Part shown: positions 35,019 to 44,274 of the stretch, piece by piece
Position numbering within the stretch: the first letter of the stretch is position 1
Layout of the letters: every line of letters starts with the position of its first letter
NCBI GenBank assembly: GCA_949498175.1
Contig: CATDDF010000003.1
Span: 1-47,661, forward strand
From: Alphaproteobacteria bacterium
Lineage (GTDB): Bacteria > Pseudomonadota > Alphaproteobacteria > RS24
DNA: 47,661 bases
Direction of reading: 5' to 3'
Made by a program: the position numbers and the translations under genes
Notes under the pieces: generated by a model
The model's database searches: none
What the model saw: only the letters and a program-made list of their open reading frames with translations
What the model was told of the DNA's origin: nothing

Positions 35019-36455
35019 ATGTTGGAACATACGCTTTCCCGCTTTTTCTTTATTTTTGCCTTGATGATGGCCCCGCTGGTCATGTCATCGGCAATGGCGC
35101 GACCGGCCGATGGCTTTGCCGATTTGGCCGAGCGTTTGACTCCGGCTGTTGTCAATATATCGACCTCGCAAAAAGTCGAGCAGCGACGCTCGCGTGGGCC
35201 GGGGCAACCGCCTTTCGATCGCTTCTTTGAAGAATTTTTCAACCAGCGACGCGGCGGCCAAGCGCCGAGCCAGAAAGTGTCTTCTTTAGGCAGTGGTTTT
35301 GTTGTCGACCCGAAAGGCGTCATCATCACCAATAATCACGTGATTGAAGAAGCCGATGAGATTACCGTGACCTTTTCGGACGGCACCAAGCTCGATGCCG
35401 AGTTGATTGGCCGCGACCCGAAGACCGATTTGGCCGTATTGAAGGTTAGCTCCAAAAAGCGTCTGCCTTTTGTGCCATTGGGCGATAGCGATAAGGCACG
35501 GGTTGGCGATTGGGTGATTGCTATCGGCAATCCTTTTGGGCTGGGCGGCTCACTTTCTGCCGGCATTATTTCAGCCATTAATCGCGATATTAATGCCGGT
35601 CCCTATGACAGTTTCATTCAAACCGATGCCGCCATTAATCGCGGCAATTCAGGTGGCCCTTTGTTCAATATGCGTGGTGAGGTTATCGGCGTGAATTCGG
35701 CGATTATTTCCCCGTCAGGCGGTTCGGTCGGCATCGGCTTTTCCATTCCGTCCAATCTCGCTAAAACCGTGACCGCGCAATTGCAGAGCTTCGGTGAGAC
35801 GCGGCGCGGTTGGTTGGGTGTGCGCATCCAACAAGTGACCGATGAACTGGCGGAAGGCTTGTCGCTCGGAAAGGCGCGCGGTGCTTTGGTATCGGAAATC
35901 TCGCCCGACGGACCGGCTGAGAAAGGCGGCTTGAAGGTCGGTGACGTCATTGTCCGTTTTGACGGCAAGCCTGTGCCGACCATGCGGGATCTGCCGCGCA
36001 TTGTTGCCGAAACGGCGATTGACAAGCCGGTTCAGGTTGAAGTGATACGGCGCGGCAAGTCGCGCATGTTGAAAATCGTCACCGGTCGCTTGGAAGAAGC
36101 GAGCACCAAGCCGGCGGTAGAAAAACAATCACAGGAAAAGACCCGTAGCGATGATGATGAAAGCTATATCGGTCTCACCTTGCAAAGTCTGAGCCACGAA
36201 AACCGCCAACGCTTCGGTTTGGGAGATGATGTTATCGGGGCGGTAATTATCGATGTTGAACGTGACAGCGCCGCTTTTGAGGCAGGCATTCGCCCCGGCG
36301 ATGTGGTTTCAGAAATTGACCAGCGCGCCGTCGGTTCGGCCAAAGCTGCGGTCGATGCGTTGAAGGCGGCCAAGCAAAGCGGTCGCAATTCGGTTCTGGC
36401 CTTTATCCGTTCCGGAGAAACCGTGCGCTTTATCGCTGTGCCGCTGACAGACTGA
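35019..36455 (+). CDS. degP: DegP/Do family periplasmic serine protease with two PDZ domains
   Basis: NNHVIEEADEITVTFSDG, AAINRGNSGGPLFN catalytic Ser, PDZ repeats. Confidence 0.96.
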   Translation: MLEHTLSRFFFIFALMMAPLVMSSAMARPADGFADLAERLTPAVVNISTSQKVEQRRSRGPGQPPFDRFFEEFFNQRRGGQAPSQKVSSLGSGFVVDPKGVIITNNHVIEEADEITVTFSDGTKLDAELIGRDPKTDLAVLKVSSKKRLPFVPLGDSDKARVGDWVIAIGNPFGLGGSLSAGIISAINRDINAGPYDSFIQTDAAINRGNSGGPLFNMRGEVIGVNSAIISPSGGSVGIGFSIPSNLAKTVTAQLQSFGETRRGWLGVRIQQVTDELAEGLSLGKARGALVSEISPDGPAEKGGLKVGDVIVRFDGKPVPTMRDLPRIVAETAIDKPVQVEVIRRGKSRMLKIVTGRLEEASTKPAVEKQSQEKTRSDDDESYIGLTLQSLSHENRQRFGLGDDVIGAVIIDVERDSAAFEAGIRPGDVVSEIDQRAVGSAKAAVDALKAAKQSGRNSVLAFIRSGETVRFIAVPLTD

Positions 36456-36463
36456 CAAGGCCG

Positions 36464-37357
36464 CTAAGCGAAATCTTCTTGCCGATAGCCTTGAAGATAG
36501 AGAAGGGCGGTTAAATCGCCATGCGTGACGCGGTAGCGCGCACTTTCGGCTACCGCAGGCTTGGCGCGAAAGGCCACGCCCATGCCGGCAATGCCCAGCA
36601 TGGCCAAATCATTAGAGCCGTCGCCAACGGCCAGCACATCATCTTGCTGAAACCCCAATTCTGCCGCCCATGCGGTAAGAATCTCGGCCTTGGCGGCGCG
36701 CCCCAAAATCGGCTCGACCACCGTGCCGTCCAACACGCCATTGCTGACGTTTAAATCATTGCATTGAAAGCGATTGAAGTTGAGCCGGTCGGCAATGCGC
36801 GAGGCGAAGAATGCAAAACCGCCCGACACAAGGCCGCAAAACACTTTATGGTTGTGCAAAGTCGCAAGCAGAGTGGCGGCACCCGGCATCAGTGAAATGC
36901 CGCTATCGTAAAGCTCTTGCAGCGCGCTTTCGGGCACATTTTTCAGCATGGCGACGCGCTCTTTGAGGGCCGGTTCAAAATCCAATTCGCCGCGCATGGC
37001 GCGTGCGGTAATGTCGGCTATTACATCTTCTTTGCCGATGGTCTTGGCCAGCTCATCAAGGCATTCTTGTTCGATAATCGTGCTCTCCAAATCGGCAATC
37101 AGCATTTTCTTCTGCCGCGCCGTATCGCTGACACGGTTAATGTCAATCGGCTCGTCGCCAAAGCGGTCAGACATGGCATCGGCAATGCCCAGCATATCGG
37201 GCGCAATGGCATATTGCACCGCCGCGTCGCCAAGGCGGTCGGCTGCGGGCAGGGTCGGCATGGCTTCTGCCATTGTCGCCAGCATGTTGTCGTTCAGCGT
37301 GTCGCTGCCCGGTTGCGCAGTCACTACCAGAAAATCCGTTTCTGCCGCTTTTGTCAT
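36464..37357 (-). CDS. serB: Phosphoserine phosphatase SerB (HAD family)
   Basis: LIADLESTIIEQECLDELA, VSGGFAFFASRIADRL, VGDGSNDLAMLGIAGMGVAF. Confidence 0.92.
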   Translation of the reverse strand: MTKAAETDFLVVTAQPGSDTLNDNMLATMAEAMPTLPAADRLGDAAVQYAIAPDMLGIADAMSDRFGDEPIDINRVSDTARQKKMLIADLESTIIEQECLDELAKTIGKEDVIADITARAMRGELDFEPALKERVAMLKNVPESALQELYDSGISLMPGAATLLATLHNHKVFCGLVSGGFAFFASRIADRLNFNRFQCNDLNVSNGVLDGTVVEPILGRAAKAEILTAWAAELGFQQDDVLAVGDGSNDLAMLGIAGMGVAFRAKPAVAESARYRVTHGDLTALLYLQGYRQEDFA

Positions 37358-37383
37358 CTGCAAGAACCCTATATGAATGAGTT

Positions 37384-38301
37384 ATGTCCGAGCTACCCAT
37401 CCTTATTGCAGGCGCAACGGCCAGCGGCAAGTCCGCATTGGCTGTGGCGCTGGCAGAAAAATATAATGGCTGCGTCATCAATGCCGACAGCATGCAGGTT
37501 TATGACACGCTGAATGTGCTGACGGCACGACCGCCCAAAGAGGACTTGCGTCGCGCGCGCCATGTTCTTTACGGCCATGTGCCGGTCGCCGCGCCCTATA
37601 GTGTCGGGCAATGGCAAGCCGAAGCACTGGCCGCTATCGATGAAGCGCAGAAAAAAGGGCAGCGCCCGATATTGGTCGGCGGCACCGGGCTTTATTTCAA
37701 AAGCTTGATTGAGGGGCTGGCCGATATTCCCGATATTCCCGAAAATCTGCGCAACGGTTTGCGCGCGCGGGTCGACAGTGACGGTTTGGCGGCGCTCTAT
37801 GCCGAATTGCAAAGCGTCGACAGCGCATTGGCTGCACGCCTGCCGCCGACCGATACGCAACGTATTTTGCGCGGCCTCGAGGTCTATGAAGCGACCGGCG
37901 AGCCGTTATCGCAATGGCAAAAACAGGTGCAAAAGCCGCCCTTGACCGCTTATTGCGGTATTTTGCTGATGCCGGATCGTGAGTGGCTCTATGCGCGTTG
38001 TAATGTGCGCTATGAGGCCATGTTGGCAGATGGCGCGCAAAGGGAGGTCGAAAAGTTGTGGGCGCTCAATTTGCCGCCCGATGCCAATGCGCTGAAAGCC
38101 TTAGGCGTCAGTCAACTCATGGCACTGATGCAGGGCGAAATGGACGCCGAAACGGCGACCGCACAGGCACAGCAGGCGACGCGACGCTATGCCAAGCGGC
38201 AAATGACGTGGTTTCGCAATCAAATGAGCGATTGGAAAAGCTTTTCAGAGCAAGATTATGAAAATAATTTCGCCAATATCTTTTCATTTATTTCAAAATA
38301 G
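37384..38301 (+). CDS. miaA: tRNA dimethylallyltransferase MiaA
   Basis: IAGATASGKSALAVALA, NADSMQVYDTLNVLTARP, VGGTGLYFKSLIEGLADIP. Confidence 0.96.
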   Translation: MSELPILIAGATASGKSALAVALAEKYNGCVINADSMQVYDTLNVLTARPPKEDLRRARHVLYGHVPVAAPYSVGQWQAEALAAIDEAQKKGQRPILVGGTGLYFKSLIEGLADIPDIPENLRNGLRARVDSDGLAALYAELQSVDSALAARLPPTDTQRILRGLEVYEATGEPLSQWQKQVQKPPLTAYCGILLMPDREWLYARCNVRYEAMLADGAQREVEKLWALNLPPDANALKALGVSQLMALMQGEMDAETATAQAQQATRRYAKRQMTWFRNQMSDWKSFSEQDYENNFANIFSFISK

Positions 38302-38304
38302 AGC

Positions 38305-38332
38305 TTGACTGCGACATAAAAATTGCTAATTT
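38305..38332 (+). promoter_or_regulatory. Candidate promoter of ilvBHC
   Basis: TTGACT-N16-TAATTT in the 97-nt miaA/ilvB gap. Confidence 0.4.
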
Positions 38333-38398
38333 CGCGGTCTCTGGGCGCGCTTGCGCCCGTAACTATTTGGAGACGCGTGATAAAGCGCGAATGGAACG

Positions 38399-40156
38399 AT
38401 GGAAAAACAAATAAACGGTGCTCAAATCGTCTTGCAAGCGCTGCGCGATAATGGCGTGCAGCATATTTTCGGCTATCCCGGCGGCGCTGTGTTGCCGATT
38501 TATGATGAATTGTTCCAGCAGGAGGATATTGAGCATATTCTCGTCCGCCATGAACAAGGCGCGACCCATGCAGCGGAGGGCTATGCCCGTTCCAGCGGCA
38601 AATGCGGCGTTGTGCTTGTTACCTCCGGCCCCGGCGCCACCAATGCGGTGACCGGCCTGACCGATGCACTGATGGACTCCATTCCGATGGTGTGCATTAC
38701 CGGCCAAGTGCCGACGCATCTTATCGGCGCCGACGCGTTTCAAGAGGCCGACACGGTCGGCATCACGCGCGCATGCACCAAGCATAATTATCTCGTCAAA
38801 GACGTGAATGATTTGGCGCGCGTCATGCATGAGGCGTTTTATGTCGCCACCACAGGCCGCCCCGGCCCGGTGGTTGTCGATATTCCCAAAGATGTGCAAT
38901 TTGCCATGGGTGATTATCTGAAGCCGACGGCGGTAAAGCACAAATCCTATCAGCCGAAAGTCAAAGGTGATATGGACGCGATTAATGCCGCGGTCGATTT
39001 GATTGCCAATGCCAAAAAGCCGGTTTTCTATACAGGCGGCGGGGTCATTAATTCCGGCCCGCAGGCCAGCCAATTGCTGCGCGAATTCGTCAAGCTGACG
39101 GGCTATCCCATCACCTCAACCCTGATGGGGCTGGGCAGCTATCCGTCGGCCGATAGGCAATGGTTGGGCATGTTGGGCATGCACGGCACATATGAGGCCA
39201 ATCTGGCCATGCATGATTGCGATGTCATGATCAATATCGGCGCGCGCTTTGATGACCGCATCACCGGTGCTTTGGATAAGTTCTCGCCCGACAGCAAGAA
39301 AATCCATATCGATATTGACCCGTCCAGCATCAATAAAAATGTTGTTGTTGACGTGCCGATTGTCGGAGATGTCGCGCATGTGTTGGAAGACATGTTGCGG
39401 GTTTATAAATCGCGCGCGGTGACGCCTGACAAAAAAGCGCTAGATAGCTGGTGGAAAGAAATTGAAAGCTGGCGAGACCGCAAATGCTTGGCCTATCGCA
39501 AAGACGATAAGGCGATTAAGCCGCAATATGCGGTCGAGCGCCTTTATGAGCTGACCAAAGGGCCGGACACGTTCATCACCACGGAGGTGGGCCAGCACCA
39601 AATGTGGGCGGCGCAATATTATCGCTTTGAAGACCCCAATCGCTGGATGACCTCGGGCGGTTTGGGCACAATGGGCTATGGCATTCCGGCCGCGGTCGGC
39701 GTGCAGGTTGCCAATCCGAAAGGCTTGGTAATTGATATTGCCGGCGAAGCCTCGGCCATGATGACCATGCAAGAATTATCGACCGCTGTGCAGCATCGCC
39801 TGCCTATCAAAATCTTCATTTTGAACAATGAATATATGGGCATGGTGCGCCAATGGCAGGAATTGCTGCATGGCGGTCGATATTCCAATTCCTATTCTGA
39901 GGCGCTGCCCGATTTCGTGAAATTGGCTGAAGCCTATGGCGCGACCGGCATTCGGGCTGAGAAGCCGAGCGAATTGGACGCGGCCATTAAGAAAATGGTC
40001 AAGACCGACGGGCCGGTTATTTTTGACTGCATTGTCACCAAAGAAGAAAACTGCTTCCCGATGATTCCGTCGGGCGCGGCGCATAATGACATGCTGTTGG
40101 CTGACGATCAGGGGCTGGAAGTTGAAGTGTCTGACGAAGGCAAGGCACTGGTCTAG
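38399..40156 (+). CDS. ilvB: Acetolactate synthase large subunit
   Basis: FGYPGGAVLPIYDEL, TSGPGATNAVTGL, NNEYMGMVRQWQEL. Confidence 0.97.
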   Translation: MEKQINGAQIVLQALRDNGVQHIFGYPGGAVLPIYDELFQQEDIEHILVRHEQGATHAAEGYARSSGKCGVVLVTSGPGATNAVTGLTDALMDSIPMVCITGQVPTHLIGADAFQEADTVGITRACTKHNYLVKDVNDLARVMHEAFYVATTGRPGPVVVDIPKDVQFAMGDYLKPTAVKHKSYQPKVKGDMDAINAAVDLIANAKKPVFYTGGGVINSGPQASQLLREFVKLTGYPITSTLMGLGSYPSADRQWLGMLGMHGTYEANLAMHDCDVMINIGARFDDRITGALDKFSPDSKKIHIDIDPSSINKNVVVDVPIVGDVAHVLEDMLRVYKSRAVTPDKKALDSWWKEIESWRDRKCLAYRKDDKAIKPQYAVERLYELTKGPDTFITTEVGQHQMWAAQYYRFEDPNRWMTSGGLGTMGYGIPAAVGVQVANPKGLVIDIAGEASAMMTMQELSTAVQHRLPIKIFILNNEYMGMVRQWQELLHGGRYSNSYSEALPDFVKLAEAYGATGIRAEKPSELDAAIKKMVKTDGPVIFDCIVTKEENCFPMIPSGAAHNDMLLADDQGLEVEVSDEGKALV

Positions 40157-40240
40157 AATTTGGTAAAATATGGGGCTTTCCCCGCTTGCGGTGCTGCGCT
40201 ATAGAGTGCCGATAAGAGGGGCGGGTCGAACAGGTTTTCA

Positions 40241-41787
<1,547 letters not shown>

Positions 41788-41809
41788 CTTGTCTCTCTAA
41801 AAAGAATTG

Positions 41810-41845
41810 AAAAGGGCGGCCTCAACAATGAGCGCCGCTCTTTTT
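41810..41845. terminator. Bidirectional rho-independent terminator between ilvC and a minus-strand small ORF
   Basis: AAAAGGGCGGC-CTCAACAATGAGC-GCCGCTCTTTTT: 11-bp stem with A-tract and T-tract on both sides. Confidence 0.8.
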
Positions 41846-42011
41846 ATATAAATACGCGCCAAAGTATTGCCATGGTGAAAGCGAGGTTTGTCCCTGCAAT
41901 CCATTTTAACACGCGCGTGTCGCCGCGCAGTTCGCTTATATCGCGTTGATAATCGGCGAGGGCTTCAGCCGCGCGGCGCGCCTCGACAGGGCGATGAATG
42001 AGATTGGCCAT
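41844..42011 (-). CDS. Putative 55-aa membrane protein (MANLIHRPVEARRAAEALADYQRDISELRGDTRVLKWIAGTNLAFTMAILWRVFI)
   Basis: Short ORF absent from the supplied track; charged helical N-terminus plus C-terminal TM; stop coincides with the bidirectional terminator; in-frame stop 8 codons upstream of the ATG. Confidence 0.45.
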   Translation of the reverse strand: MANLIHRPVEARRAAEALADYQRDISELRGDTRVLKWIAGTNLAFTMAILWRVFI

Positions 42012-42410
42012 GCAGCAGATGAGACAGGTCTGTCACCGGCTGAAATTGCCGATGGACATATTGAAGATGAGCGGCTCAGTTTCGTGTCGGCCATGCAAAT
42101 TGTGCGTTCGGACTGGCCTTTGCATGACTTGTATCGCTATCTTTCCGGCCAAGCGCCGCCGCCCGCCAATATGACCGAGGCGCAATCGCTCTTGGTTTAT
42201 CGCGATGGCGATTATCAGCTGCATTGTGTGAACATGCCAAAAGGTGGTGATGCTTTGATGGTGGACATGATGACCGGCACGCCTTTAGCGGAAGCCGCAG
42301 AAACGGCTGAAGGCCTCGAAGAGACCGGTATGGTCGAATTATTTTCCCTATTGGTGCAAAACGGCCTGATTGCCGCGCGCACCCCATGCAACAAAAAGGA
42401 CAGCACATGA
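41946..42410 (+). pseudogene. C-terminal part of an HvfC/BufC-like (DUF2063) protein, apparently 5'-truncated (possible ATG start at 41994)
   Basis: ARLDRAMNEIGHAADET...SLLVYRDGDYQLHCVNMPKGGDALMVDMMTGTPLAEAAETA resembles DUF2063 C-termini; reading frame open only from about 41910; ATGA overlap with a DoxX gene. Confidence 0.45.
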
Positions 42411-42964
42411 CATTTTTCCTGACGCTTTACCGCGATTTGACCGCCACAATTGCAGATTTGGCGGGAAATTGGCTTTTGCCGCTTGGCGCGCGCTTTACTT
42501 TTGCCGCCGTTCTCTTGGTTTATCACTGGTCTTCGGCACTGACCAAATTTTCAGACGGGTTTTTCGGTTTTCTGCAACCGAGCTTTGGTGCCTATTATCA
42601 AATTTTGCCGAAAGTGGCGGAAGCCGCACAATTCGACCCTGATATGATATCGGCGGTCTGGTATCCGTTGGTATTGGCCGGCAGTTGGGCTGAGATTATT
42701 CTGCCCTTACTGATTGTCATCGGCTTGTTCACCCGCGGCGCGGCCCTAGCTATGATCGGTTTTATTGTCGTGCAGTCGTTGACCGATATTTTCGGCCATA
42801 ATGTCGATGCAGCCTCGATTGGTGGCTGGTTCGACCGCGCCTCTGATGCGCTTATTCTCGACCAACGTCTTTTTTGGGTGTTTGTGCTGCTGTTTTTGGC
42901 AGTAAACGGGGCGGGACGCCTGTCGCTTGACCATTGGCTCAATATCGACAAATCCCCTGAATAA
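42407..42964 (+). CDS. DoxX family membrane protein
   Basis: Four-TM protein, RFTFAAVLLVYHWSSALTKF, WAEIILPLLIVIGLFTRGAAL. Confidence 0.85.
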   Translation: MTFFLTLYRDLTATIADLAGNWLLPLGARFTFAAVLLVYHWSSALTKFSDGFFGFLQPSFGAYYQILPKVAEAAQFDPDMISAVWYPLVLAGSWAEIILPLLIVIGLFTRGAALAMIGFIVVQSLTDIFGHNVDAASIGGWFDRASDALILDQRLFWVFVLLFLAVNGAGRLSLDHWLNIDKSPE

Positions 42965-42979
42965 GCAAGGAACACCTTG

Positions 42980-43025
42980 CATAATTGCAAATTTGCGTAT
43001 TTGCAGATAAACTATTGCAATTATG
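42980..43025. promoter_or_regulatory. Perfect 11-bp inverted repeat spanning the LysR gene 5' region and start codon
   Basis: CATAATTGCAA (42980-42990) and TTGCAATTATG (43015-43025), spacer 24 nt with further TTTGC half-sites. Confidence 0.65.
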
Positions 43026-43955
43026 AAAGGTCTTGATTGGGACGATTTGCGCTATTTTTTGGCAGTTGCGGCAACCGGCAGCTTGTCTGCTGCTGCGCGC
43101 GAGCTCAATGTCAACACCACCACGGTTTTGCGCCGTATCGGCAATCTTGAAGAAGCGCTTGATGCGCGGCTGTTTGAGCGGCTGCGGAGCGGCTATGCGC
43201 TGACGCAAGACGGCACAAGGCTGCTGCAATCACTGGAACCGGTAGATAATAGCCTGTCTTCTTTGCAGCGCGATTTTCAGGCCGGTTCGGGCAATGTGCG
43301 CGGCGTGGTGCGGCTGTCGGCCAGCGAAGTGGTCGCAGGTGGTCTTTTGGGGCCGCTTTTACCTAATTTTCAGGAAAAATCGCCCGATGTGGCGCTCGAT
43401 ATCATCACCGATCCGTCAATTTCCGGCCCCGGTGCGGCCCCGCGCGTGATGAATGCGCTGCGCGATGTTGATATTGCCTTGCGGCTGGCACGACCGACAC
43501 AGGGCGATATGCTGGTGCGCAAATTGACTGATGTCGCCTATGGGCTTTACGCCGTCAGCGATTATGCCGAAAAACTGGGCGATGCGCCGGCGCATAATGA
43601 TTTGAGCGATGCAAGAATTATCGGCTTTTCCGAAGAAGAACGCCCTTTGGGGCCGGTCTGGTGGCTGTCACGGGCCGAAAAGGCGGGGCAGGTGCTGATG
43701 CGCTCTTCCAGCGCCGCAACCCGCTTGGCGGCGTGCCTGAACGGCGATGCCGTTGCGGCTCTGCCATGTTTTCAAGCCGATAATATAGCCGGTTTGACCC
43801 GTCTTGCCGGCCCTGACTTGGTCGGCAGTCTGGAACTATGGTTGCTGACGCGGGCTGATATGGCGAAGCTCGGTCATGTGCGTGCGGTGATGGATTTCGT
43901 GGTTCAGGCGGCAGAAACGGAATCGGCACGGCTGCGTGGCGATGCCGGTGCGTGA
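43023..43955 (+). CDS. LysR family transcriptional regulator
   Basis: N-terminal HTH: DLRYFLAVAATGSLSAAARELNVNTTTVLRRIGNLEEALDARLFER. Confidence 0.93.
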   Translation: MKGLDWDDLRYFLAVAATGSLSAAARELNVNTTTVLRRIGNLEEALDARLFERLRSGYALTQDGTRLLQSLEPVDNSLSSLQRDFQAGSGNVRGVVRLSASEVVAGGLLGPLLPNFQEKSPDVALDIITDPSISGPGAAPRVMNALRDVDIALRLARPTQGDMLVRKLTDVAYGLYAVSDYAEKLGDAPAHNDLSDARIIGFSEEERPLGPVWWLSRAEKAGQVLMRSSSAATRLAACLNGDAVAALPCFQADNIAGLTRLAGPDLVGSLELWLLTRADMAKLGHVRAVMDFVVQAAETESARLRGDAGA

Positions 43956-44071
43956 TGACGGCTTTCTAAAGCGCGGATTCTCGCGCTGAAAGTGCTTGCC
44001 ATGCGAGTTTTCCTTGCGTAAACAGATATATGAGCGATGCTCAATGGTGAATGTTTCAGAAAGAACGGCAT

Positions 44072-44188
44072 ATGACTATGTGCGCTAAATCTTTTCGGAA
44101 TCGGGACACGGCCTTTTTGGCTCGTGCGGTTTCGTGCGCGCCGACATCTGCCACTGCACTAACCATCCTTCTCCTTACCTGCCCCTGA
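44072..44188 (+). CDS. Putative leuA leader peptide (MTMCAKSFRNRDTAFLARAVSCAPTSATALTILLLTCP)
   Basis: Short ORF upstream of leuA ending in L-T-I-L-L-L-T-C-P (CTA ACC ATC CTT CTC CTT); alternative ATG at 44078. Confidence 0.6.
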   Translation: MTMCAKSFRNRDTAFLARAVSCAPTSATALTILLLTCP

Positions 44189-44269
44189 GATCGGACAGTC
44201 GATGAACGGCGCGTTTTCAGGGGATTTATCAGCAATAGAAGAATTGACCGATAGGTCACAGGAAGGATG
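44164..44269 (+). promoter_or_regulatory. Candidate attenuator structure of leuA
   Basis: CATCCTTC (44164-44171) is the exact complement of GAAGGATG (44262-44269, leuA SD); alternative stem CCCCTGA (44182-44188)/TCAGGGG (44217-44223); hairpin TGACC-GATA-GGTCA (44245-44258). Confidence 0.55.
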
Positions 44270-44274
44270 AAACC

